A program made the translations under genes and the position numbers. A DNA stretch of 5,705 nucleotides. Origin: Bacillota bacterium. Lineage in GTDB: Bacteria; Bacillota; Clostridia; Christensenellales; Borkfalkiaceae. Positions 1 through 5,705 of this stretch are shown here, in pieces. The notes under the pieces were generated by a model. That model ran no database searches. It saw only the letters and a list, made by a program, of their open reading frames with translations, and had not been told where the DNA came from. The stretch covers positions 1 through 5,705 of the forward strand of contig JAETTR010000089.1 in assembly GCA_021768985.1 (NCBI GenBank), read 5' to 3'. The first letter of the stretch is position 1, and each line of letters begins with the position of its first letter.

Positions 1-413
1 AGATAGGTATACAAATTAAAGAGCACGTCGTGAATGGTCAGGGGCTCGCCGTCCGAAAAGGTCAGCCCGTTCTTCAGCACGAAGTAGTGCGTGGTCACCC
101 CCTCGCCCGTGGTGCCTGCGTTGGGATCGTACTCGTTCTTGTAGTCGAGCACTGCCGTGGCCTCCTTCTCGCCGTACGTGATGTGCCCGTCCTCGTCGGT
201 CGTGAGCATGGCGAGCTGCGTCATGCCGACGACGTCCATATCCGGTCCAGACGTTGCGAAGAAGGGATTAAAAAGCCCGTCCATCGGTTCGCTCATGATC
301 ACGAGCTGATCCGTCGATTTTTTGCAACCCGTAACCAAACCGAGCGCGCCGACCGTCATAACCGAACCGAGGGCAACCGCGGTCGCCCGCCCGATCAATC
401 CTTTTTTGTTCAT
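1..413 (-). CDS. ABC transporter solute-binding lipoprotein, family 5 (OppA/DppA-like), 3' partial
   Basis: The first 137 residues of an extracytoplasmic solute-binding protein that would deliver oligopeptides, or a related substrate, to an ABC importer. Translation from ATG 413-411 gives a signal peptide (MNKKGLIGRA, then a hydrophobic core) and lipobox LVTGC with Cys30. The mature part shows family 5 landmarks: MSEPMDGLFNPFF near the N-terminus, a MTQLAMLTTDEDG strand, and YFVLKNGLTFSDGEPLTIHD, then VLFNLY at about 110-135, matching the F.L..G..FSDG.PLTA.DV.F pattern of SBP_bac_5. Full members are usually 500-600 residues, so roughly three quarters lies beyond the left edge. The gene follows the lipoprotein gene by 36 bases and has a strong ribosome binding site. 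Permease and ATPase genes are expected further left if the locus is a complete importer. The substrate cannot be told from this fragment. Confidence 0.9.
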   Translation of the reverse strand, partial: MNKKGLIGRATAVALGSVMTVGALGLVTGCKKSTDQLVIMSEPMDGLFNPFFATSGPDMDVVGMTQLAMLTTDEDGHITYGEKEATAVLDYKNEYDPNAGTTGEGVTTHYFVLKNGLTFSDGEPLTIHDVLFNLYTY

Positions 414-420
414 TCTATTA

Positions 421-425
421 CCTCC
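421..425 (-). promoter_or_regulatory. Strong Shine-Dalgarno of the solute-binding-protein gene
   Basis: Read on the minus strand, GGAGG is followed by a 7-base spacer (TAATAGA) and the ATG at 413. This near-ideal site fixes the start of this gene, for which only the N-terminal part is visible. Confidence 0.85.
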
Positions 426-449
426 GATGATTTTACGAATTTCATTCAA

Positions 450-1904
450 TTACTCCGCGGACTGGGAGCCGTTGGGATTTTGGGTAGGGTCCTCGTTCCT
501 CGAAATCGTCACGATTCCGTCCGCCCCCACCGAAACCTTGTGGGGATAGGAGTGATTCGAACCGATCACCACTTCGTCCGCCACGCAGTCGATCGTATAG
601 GAAATTCCGTTCAGACCTGCGGACGCGGGATTGGAACAGAGTAACCCCACCGTATAGTTGTTATAGTTGGTGTAAACGTTTCCTATGTGCAGCGTTCCGC
701 TCACCGTTACGTTTTCGAACACGGCTTCCGCCTGGATATTACCCGCAAACAGACCGAATTCTCCGCCCGTTCGACGGGTCGCCGCGTTGAGATAGTAAGC
801 AACGTTTTCAAACGTAACGTCCTTGAACGCCGCGCCTGCCATGATTCTGCCGAACAAGCCGCCGCGTATCTGACTCGTATCGGTCTGAACCACGTTCAAG
901 CCGCGGATCGTATGCCGATTCCCGTAAATCTTGCCCGTGAAATCCCCGCGCGCAAAACCCGCACCCCAAGTGACCTTGTCCGTAAACGTAATATCGTCGA
1001 ACAGCTCGTAACAGCCGTCGGTACGGACGTTTCCGGAAAACTGCTCCGCCGTATAGATATGGAACCAGACGCCGTCGAGTAAATCGAGATAGTAATTCAC
1101 GTTATCGCCGACCGCCGTCGCCGTTTCGAGATCGACGCGCCCGCCGTGCGTTATGCTTGCCGTCGTGACCTCCTGCGTCATGTCCGGATCGGCGTACAGC
1201 TTGGAGAAGGTCTTGCCCTCGACGGAAGGAAAACTCCCGTACGTCATACTGCCCGAGCAAGCCGCGGGATCGACGCCCTCCCGCAAGTCCTCCCAATAGG
1301 GAAGCGCGAGCTCCGTCGATTGCAACGTGGGGTTGATCACGACCGTGTCGGCAAGCTCCCACTTGTTTTCCGCATTCTTCGCATAGAACGAGAACGTGAA
1401 GTTCGGAACCCAAGCGGCGTACAGCGTAAGCGCGACTTTGTCTTTATCGGTCTCTTCCGTGATGAAGAGATCGTTTTCGAAATCCCACTTCCCGCCGTAA
1501 GTATAGCCCTGCTCTCTGCCCGATTCCGAACAGAGTACGCCGTAGTCGTCCAGCGGATTTCCGCCCGCATCGGTGCGCGGCGCGCGTTCGCGGTACCACC
1601 CCGCAAGGAAATAGCCCGTGCGGGAAACAGTGGACAGAATCTGCGCCTCCGAACCCCGCTTGTCGGAACCGGGCTCTACCAGCTTCACACCCTGCTTCGC
1701 CCGCTCTCCGTCGAACGCGTCCACGATATTTCTGTTGCGCGAATTGGAAAACAGACCGCCGTTGGCGTCGTAGCGGACCTTCGCCGTAACGCCGTCCCGT
1801 TCTAGACGGTCGTACGGCGTGTCCCACACCGAGCACCCCGCAAGCGTAAGCGTTCCCGCAAACAGAGCCGTGAGTCCTATCAAAATTTTTGTTCTTCGTT
1901 TCAT
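450..1904 (-). CDS. Surface lipoprotein with InlB-type repeat and GLUG-like beta-helix regions
   Basis: A 484-residue lipoprotein, probably attached to the outer face of the membrane; its role is unknown. The start ATG at 1904 gives a standard signal peptide: basic MKRRTK, a hydrophobic core and lipobox LAGC with Cys24 as the lipidation site. Residues 43-166 show the InlB/Listeria-Bacteroides repeat pattern (VRYDANGG, GYFLAGWY, LTLYAAW), stretched by an insertion around 105-150. Residues 168-280 may hold a second, diverged copy (KTFSKLYADPDMTQEV). Residues 283-425 look like a right-handed beta-helix with GLUG-like turns (FTGKIYGNRHTIRGL, GGLFGRI, FENVTVSG). It lies 23 bases after the LRR gene and 36 before the solute-binding-protein gene. 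The bases before its start (AAAGATTAAAGCG) hold no clear Shine-Dalgarno, so coupling to the upstream gene is possible. The lipoprotein call is strong and the domain calls moderate; no catalytic motif was seen. Confidence 0.92.
   Translation of the reverse strand: MKRRTKILIGLTALFAGTLTLAGCSVWDTPYDRLERDGVTAKVRYDANGGLFSNSRNRNIVDAFDGERAKQGVKLVEPGSDKRGSEAQILSTVSRTGYFLAGWYRERAPRTDAGGNPLDDYGVLCSESGREQGYTYGGKWDFENDLFITEETDKDKVALTLYAAWVPNFTFSFYAKNAENKWELADTVVINPTLQSTELALPYWEDLREGVDPAACSGSMTYGSFPSVEGKTFSKLYADPDMTQEVTTASITHGGRVDLETATAVGDNVNYYLDLLDGVWFHIYTAEQFSGNVRTDGCYELFDDITFTDKVTWGAGFARGDFTGKIYGNRHTIRGLNVVQTDTSQIRGGLFGRIMAGAAFKDVTFENVAYYLNAATRRTGGEFGLFAGNIQAEAVFENVTVSGTLHIGNVYTNYNNYTVGLLCSNPASAGLNGISYTIDCVADEVVIGSNHSYPHKVSVGADGIVTISRNEDPTQNPNGSQSAE
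630..1058 (-). other. GLUG-like right-handed beta-helix region
   Basis: Residues 283-425 of the lipoprotein follow the usual order of such domains: an opening YTAEQFSGN, ELFDDITFTD, FTGKIYGNRHTIRGLNV, GGLFGRIMAGAAFKDVTFEN, then EFGLFAGNI and AVFENVTVSGTL. The order (a 'DGNxHTIxGL' strand, then GLFG turns followed by xNVxF strands) is typical of GLUG/pectate-lyase-fold surface domains. No acidic catalytic cluster was recognised, so a binding role is more likely than hydrolysis. Confidence 0.65.
1407..1778 (-). other. InlB/Listeria-Bacteroides-type repeat region
   Basis: Residues 43-166 of the lipoprotein open with VRYDANGG, continue to GYFLAGWY and close with LTLYAAW, the three landmarks of InlB B-type repeats (beta-grasp-like folds common in surface proteins of Bacillota). 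The region is longer than the usual 65-75 residues: about 40 extra residues, including TDAGGNPLDDYGVLCSESG, sit between the GWY and AAW landmarks. Confidence 0.75.
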
Positions 1905-1927
1905 CGCTTTAATCTTTTATTATTCGT

Positions 1928-4900
1928 TTATTCCGACAAATCGTCGTCGTTCTTTTCTTCTGCGTTCTGCGCCGCGGCTTCTTCGACTTTCGCGCCGTTG
2001 CGCTTGCCCAAAATCCAGAGTGCCGCAAAAGCGACCGCCGCCAGCGCGAACACGCCCATGAGCACGCCGAAGGTGATTACAAGAGCCTGATTACCCGTTC
2101 CGTTCCCGTTCTCTTCGGGAGGCGTGGGCTCGGGATCGTTTCCGCCTTGCTGACTCTTTAGGTAAGCGAGAATATTTTCCGCCGCAGTCAGTTTTTCGTA
2201 ATTGGTAACGAGCGCCTGCTGCTCGAGCGTGGGAATCGCGTTGTACGCCGCACGCGCTTCCAGAATCGCCGCTTCGTCCGCAAGGGATACGGAAGCGGAA
2301 ATCGCCGCAATCTTCGCAATCGCGTTCAACGTGGATTCGTGGGGCGCAACCGCGCCGTTCACCCGTTCGGTATAGTACTTCGACATAATAAAGGTTTCGT
2401 AACCTTCTCCGTTCGAAGGCGTAACGAACACGAGCGGCTGGGTCTGCTTGCCGACGTAGTTGACGAAGTTTGCGCCGTAGAAGTAATTCGTCGCGGTAAA
2501 CGTCCACATATTCATCGGGATCATGCCCATACCCTGATACACGTTGCCGTCGAGCGAAGGAACGTCGCCCGTGAGCGGCAGATTTCCGGGTTCCTGATAA
2601 TCCACGTCGTACGCTTCTTCGAGCGCCGGCGCATTCAGACTCTTAAAGATCACGACCGTCAGCTTCTTGCAGTCGAAGAACGCCTTGTCGCCGATCGCCT
2701 TCAATTCGTAAGGAAGCTCCGCCGAAACGAGATTGTCGTTCCCCTCGAACGCACGCGCCGAAATGCGGATCGTGCCCTCTTTTACTTTGAACGTGCTCGC
2801 CGTTTTCAGCTTGGGATAGCTGACCAGCATGATTTTTCCGTTGGGCGCGTAGGTATAGAGAACGCCGTCCTCCACGAACGCTTTTTCGCTGATCCCGAAG
2901 GTCGTCTTTCCGTCCTTCGCAAAATCCGTTAATTCGCAACCCGCGAAGGGATTTTCGCCCACGTCTTTCAGCGCGTTGCCGAAGGTTACCGTTTTCACGC
3001 CCGCGTTGAAGAACGCCATATCGCCGAGCGCTGTGAGCGCGGTCAGATCCGCATGAGCGAACGCCGCGTCCTCGAACGCATAATCGCCGATTACGGCAAT
3101 TACGCCCAAATTGACTTCCGTAAGTGCGGACTGTCCCTGGAACGCCGCGTTTCCGACGACCGCGTCCGAAGCAAACGTAACGCGCTTCAAAGCAGGTTCC
3201 GCAGTTTCCCCTTCACTGTCGCTCGTATCAAAGAATGCGAACGCGCGTCCGCCGATCACGCTTGTACCGCTCAGATTCAGCGTTTCAAGCGAATTCGCCG
3301 CCAGGAACGCCGCCGTTCCGATCGTTTTCACGTTGCTCAGGTTCGCAACGCCCTCCGTCACCGCACCGCCGAGCCCGATCGTTTTCAGATTTTTACAATA
3401 AGCGAACGCAAAGTCCCTGATCTCCGTCACGCCCGTACCGAGCGTAACCGTCGTCAGTTCTTCGTTCACGGCGAACGCGTACGCGCCCAGCTCCGTTACG
3501 TTCGTAAGATCGGCTTCTTTCAGCGACATGGACAGGTACTTGTACCCCACCGTACCGATCGCAGTATAGCCGAACATCCCCGCCGAGCGGCAAGCCTGAA
3601 TGGGAACAATCGTACCCGCGAAGGCGTCCTCACCGATCATCGTCGCGCGCACGAGATTTGCGTTTTCAAGCGCGAAATCGAGATAGAACGCACTGTCCCC
3701 GATGACCGTCGCGCCGCCGAGTTCGAGCGTTGTCAAACGCATCTGCCCCATAAAGGCGGTTTCGCCGATCACGGCTTCTCCGTTCGTTTTTACGGTTTTG
3801 ATGCTTCCGTCCGAAACCGCTTTGTCGTAAATAAGGTACAGCGTTTCGCCGCCGACGTTGATCGTGCCGTCCTGCTCCTCTTGCGACATTACCGTAGAGT
3901 AAAACGCGCCGTCCATAAGCGTCACGCCGTCTCCGAGCACGACGTGCTCTATGGAGTTGCAGTTCTCGAACGCCGATTCTCCTACCGTAACGCCGTCGGG
4001 AATCGTCACCGTTCCCGTCAATCCCGCTTGCATGAACGCGCCCATGCCGATTTGCGTCAATTCGTCGCTGAATGTGGGAAGCTGCCAAAGGCTCGTGCAA
4101 TTATAGAACGCACCTTCGCCGATTTCTTTCAGCGCGCCGAATTTATAGTTAATGAAACCCGTGCAGTTTGCAAACGCGTAATTTCCGATCGAAGTCACGT
4201 TCGGCAACTCGACCCGATCAGCATTCGAATTGCCCGCGAACGCGCCTTCGCCGATCTTCGTGATCTTCTCCTTTTCTTCCGCGGAGAAGGTATTGAATCT
4301 CCCCGCCACGGGCGACGCGATCACAATCGTATCTCCCGCGAAGTTCAGAAGGAACGAACCGTTCGAACTCGCCTTAAAGTTCTGGTTGCGCGTGTCTACG
4401 TTGAATCTCGTAATCCGCGTGTTCGCAAAGGCATAGGAGCTGACGACGGCAACATCCTTCCCGATGGTGACGTTATTCAGATTGGTGCAACCCTCGAACG
4501 CCGCGACGGGAATTACCGGCGCGTTTACCGTAACCGATGCAAGCGAAGTGCAGGACGCGAACGCCTCTTCCCCGAGCTTGACCGATTCCGCACGGAATTC
4601 TACGCTTGCAAGCGATACATTGTTATAAAATGCGCGGGAGCCGAGCGATTGCGCGGTCACGGGCAACGTGAGACTGCGCAATTTGCTTTCCACCGCATTG
4701 CCGTCCGCATCGGTTGCGTCCGAGAATTCGAACGCGCCGTTGCCGATCGCCACGAGCGAACTCAGATCGAGTTCCGCGAGCGGGCAGTTATAGAACGCTC
4801 TGATATTGATGAACTGAACGTTTTCAAGGTTGATCTTTTTCAACTTGGTGCAACCCGCAAAAGCGTTGCTCTGAATCTTTTTCAGCGTAGTGGGAAGCAC

Positions 4901-5705
4901 GACTTCTTCGAGCGCGGTACAGGATGCAAACGCGTAAGAACCGATTACCTCTACGCCCTCGGGAATGATTACCTTTTTGATATTGGTCTCCCCGATGGGC
5001 ACAGGCTTGCTGTAAAAAGGATCCTCGTCGGAAATCTCATCGTCCGTGCCTTTCAGCACATACTGATAGTTTGCAAACGCATACTGATAAATTTCCGTGA
5101 CCCCGAGATCATCGGGAATTTTTACGACGCCCTCTTCGCCGTCGATCGTTTCACCGACGCCGTAATAGTGCATGAAGTAAATGCTGTTCGTCTGGAACGG
5201 GTTCTTCACGTTGACGGATACCGTCTGCGAATAGAACGTGGATTTTCCGTCCATCGTCACACGCACGGAAATCGAAGTATATCCCTCGGAAACCGCGGTG
5301 ATTTTTCCGTTCGAATCCACCGTGGCAACCTTTTCGTTTCCGCTCGAATACTCGACTTTTACATCGTCGGGGAAATACGCCTGAATTTCGTGTTTCAGCG
5401 TAACCGCCTCGGAAGGGAAGAAGGATAGCGCGTACGAAGAGCCGAACTTCACCGTCGAGCCCTGATCGCCGAGCGCGCGTTCGTCACTCGAATTGAAATA
5501 GAACGCTTTATCGACGTAATATTCCACAAGCTTGAAGGAATCGGTTACGGGCTTGTCGTAATTCCTGAATCCCGCGTCTCCCGGTCCCAATACGGTAACG
5601 GTGAGCGTTTTGGAAACTTCTTCCCCATCGTCCGTTTTCGTAACCGCCGTAATTTCCGCCGTACCGCTCGTACGGGCGATAATCTTGCCGTTCACCACGT
5701 CCGCA
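1928..5705 (-). CDS. BspA-type leucine-rich repeat surface protein with Ig-like modules and C-terminal membrane anchor (5' partial)
   Basis: Large exported surface protein, probably for adhesion or ligand binding; the ligand is unknown. The frame stays open to the right edge, so the true start and signal peptide lie outside; residues are numbered from the GTG at 5698, which sits inside a domain and is not a credible start. Residues 1-36 are the end of one Big_2-type Ig-like module (NGKIIARTSGTAEITAV) and about 110-165 form a second (VATVDSNGKITAVSEGYTSI). Residues 200-1020 carry about 29 BspA/LRR_5 repeats of the form IG..AF..C..L..V.LP. A C-terminal cap (to about 1112), a helical module (1122-1182), a Pro/Glu/Gly/Asn linker (1184-1204), a transmembrane helix (1205-1230) and a KR-started, then acidic, tail follow. 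The stop is TAA at 1930-1928, 23 bases before the next gene. Family assignment is firm; function is inferred only from the family. Confidence 0.93.
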   Translation of the reverse strand, partial: ADVVNGKIIARTSGTAEITAVTKTDDGEEVSKTLTVTVLGPGDAGFRNYDKPVTDSFKLVEYYVDKAFYFNSSDERALGDQGSTVKFGSSYALSFFPSEAVTLKHEIQAYFPDDVKVEYSSGNEKVATVDSNGKITAVSEGYTSISVRVTMDGKSTFYSQTVSVNVKNPFQTNSIYFMHYYGVGETIDGEEGVVKIPDDLGVTEIYQYAFANYQYVLKGTDDEISDEDPFYSKPVPIGETNIKKVIIPEGVEVIGSYAFASCTALEEVVLPTTLKKIQSNAFAGCTKLKKINLENVQFINIRAFYNCPLAELDLSSLVAIGNGAFEFSDATDADGNAVESKLRSLTLPVTAQSLGSRAFYNNVSLASVEFRAESVKLGEEAFASCTSLASVTVNAPVIPVAAFEGCTNLNNVTIGKDVAVVSSYAFANTRITRFNVDTRNQNFKASSNGSFLLNFAGDTIVIASPVAGRFNTFSAEEKEKITKIGEGAFAGNSNADRVELPNVTSIGNYAFANCTGFINYKFGALKEIGEGAFYNCTSLWQLPTFSDELTQIGMGAFMQAGLTGTVTIPDGVTVGESAFENCNSIEHVVLGDGVTLMDGAFYSTVMSQEEQDGTINVGGETLYLIYDKAVSDGSIKTVKTNGEAVIGETAFMGQMRLTTLELGGATVIGDSAFYLDFALENANLVRATMIGEDAFAGTIVPIQACRSAGMFGYTAIGTVGYKYLSMSLKEADLTNVTELGAYAFAVNEELTTVTLGTGVTEIRDFAFAYCKNLKTIGLGGAVTEGVANLSNVKTIGTAAFLAANSLETLNLSGTSVIGGRAFAFFDTSDSEGETAEPALKRVTFASDAVVGNAAFQGQSALTEVNLGVIAVIGDYAFEDAAFAHADLTALTALGDMAFFNAGVKTVTFGNALKDVGENPFAGCELTDFAKDGKTTFGISEKAFVEDGVLYTYAPNGKIMLVSYPKLKTASTFKVKEGTIRISARAFEGNDNLVSAELPYELKAIGDKAFFDCKKLTVVIFKSLNAPALEEAYDVDYQEPGNLPLTGDVPSLDGNVYQGMGMIPMNMWTFTATNYFYGANFVNYVGKQTQPLVFVTPSNGEGYETFIMSKYYTERVNGAVAPHESTLNAIAKIAAISASVSLADEAAILEARAAYNAIPTLEQQALVTNYEKLTAAENILAYLKSQQGGNDPEPTPPEENGNGTGNQALVITFGVLMGVFALAAVAFAALWILGKRNGAKVEEAAAQNAEEKNDDDLSE
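2009..2086 (-). other. C-terminal transmembrane anchor of the LRR protein
   Basis: Residues 1205-1230 are continuously hydrophobic (starting ALVITFGVLMGVFALAA and ending in ALWIL). A GKRNGAK basic stop-transfer stretch follows, then about 20 residues rich in Ala, Glu and Asp ending DDDLSE. This predicts an outside N-terminus and a short cytoplasmic tail. No LPXTG-like motif directly precedes the helix, which argues for a plain membrane anchor rather than sortase attachment. Confidence 0.85.
2153..2335 (-). other. Small helical surface module (FIVAR-like) before the anchor
   Basis: Residues 1122-1182 of the LRR protein are helix-rich and follow the pattern AI..I..V.LADEAAI.EARAAYNA, then a Leu-Glu-Gln-Gln turn, ALVTNYEKLTAAE and a closing helix. 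This resembles the short helical repeats found near the C-terminus of many clostridial surface proteins and is probably a stalk. The similarity is from memory of the pattern; the exact family name is uncertain. Confidence 0.6.
2639..5101 (-). repeat. Array of about 29 BspA/LRR_5-type leucine-rich repeats (protein level)
   Basis: The repeats are marked by an Ala-Phe pair (28 AF, one PF at residues 917-918). AF pairs lie at residues 207, 256, 279, 301, 322, 356, 379, 400, 423, 486, 508, 530 and so on to 1006. The base spacing is 21-24 residues. Typical units read IGSYAFASCTALEEVVLP. Longer spacings mark insertions: 49 (207-256), 34 (322-356), 63 (423-486), 50 (598-648), 49 (692-741), 33 (764-797 and 819-852) and 43 (940-983). 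The 423-486 and 940-983 insertions resemble the non-repeat strand insertions common in BspA proteins (for example EDGVLYTYAPNGKIMLVSYP). The repeats differ at the DNA level, so this is an old array and not a recent tandem duplication. Confidence 0.9.
5204..5371 (-). other. Bacterial Ig-like (Big_2-type) module
   Basis: Residues 110-165 of the LRR protein show the usual Big_2 pattern: V.YSSGNEKVATVDSNGKI, then TAVSEGYTSISV and a closing strand TVSVNV. A second, N-terminally cut copy (residues 1-36, NGKIIARTSGTAEITAV) lies at the right edge, so the missing N-terminus may hold more modules. Such modules usually act as spacers that lift binding domains off the cell surface. Confidence 0.8.

Noticed and set aside
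414..449. Promoter in the gap before the solute-binding-protein gene (TTGAAT as a -35 box)
   Set aside because: No TATAAT-like element lies at the required spacing; the place is taken by the GGAGG ribosome binding site.
30..1805. Plus-strand open frames at 30-644, 687-1082 and 1146-1805
   Set aside because: They lie opposite the two lipoprotein genes, are rich in Arg, have no recognisable domain, and conflict with strong signal peptides and domain patterns on the minus strand.
1905..1927. Terminator between the LRR and lipoprotein genes
   Set aside because: The gap is AT-rich but has no inverted repeat able to form a stem.
4661..4732. Possible EF-hand or dockerin-type calcium loop in DATDADGNAVE
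   Set aside because: The spacing does not give D-x-D-x-D-G, and position 12 would be Lys rather than Glu or Asp. The acidic loop is kept as an observation without a calcium-binding claim.
2639..5101. Regular recurrence of short motifs such as gaacgc about every 63-70 bases, looking like a DNA repeat or CRISPR-like array
   Set aside because: The motif is the reverse complement of the Ala-Phe codons at each LRR unit; flanking bases differ and the reading frame is intact, so it is a coding repeat.
3053..5428. A 791-codon open frame on the plus strand, opposite the LRR gene
   Set aside because: Its translation is Arg/His/Phe-rich with no domain pattern, while the minus-strand frame has clear LRR, Ig-like and anchor features. 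The repeated Ala-Phe and Asn/Gly codons of the LRR gene keep stop codons out of this antisense frame, so it is a shadow.

Overview
The window is fully occupied by three genes, all on the minus strand and read from right to left. Gaps are only 23 and 36 bases, with no visible terminator or convincing promoter, so they look like one transcription unit. Two genes run off the window: the first lacks its 5' end at the right edge, and the third lacks its 3' end at the left edge. No RNA gene, mobile element, CRISPR array or attachment site was seen.

Region by region: (1) 5705-1928 encodes at least 1258 residues of a very large surface protein. It has bacterial Ig-like (Big_2-type) modules, then about 29 BspA-type leucine-rich repeats, a small helical module, a Pro/Glu/Gly/Asn linker, one transmembrane helix and a short charged cytoplasmic tail. 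(2) 1904-450 encodes a 484-residue lipoprotein with an LAGC lipobox, an InlB/Listeria-Bacteroides-type repeat region and a GLUG-like beta-helix region. (3) 413-1 encodes the first 137 residues of a second lipoprotein. It has an LVTGC lipobox and the N-terminal signature of family 5 (OppA/DppA-type) solute-binding proteins of peptide ABC importers.

The organism is most likely a monoderm Bacillota bacterium of the Clostridia, probably host-associated. The reasons are paired lipoproteins with Gram-positive-style signals, a GGAGG ribosome binding site, InlB-type and BspA-type surface modules, and a C-terminal membrane anchor. Base composition is moderately GC-rich by eye, which would fit uncultured gut Christensenellales-like lineages better than low-GC Clostridium. 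That lineage assignment is a guess.

Working model (inference): all three products are exported and held at the outer face of the membrane. Two look like binding or adhesion scaffolds and the third like the capture subunit of an oligopeptide importer. The cluster could therefore be a surface capture-and-import module whose permease and ATPase genes would lie beyond the left edge. The tight same-strand arrangement supports co-expression, but nothing in the sequence proves a shared function.
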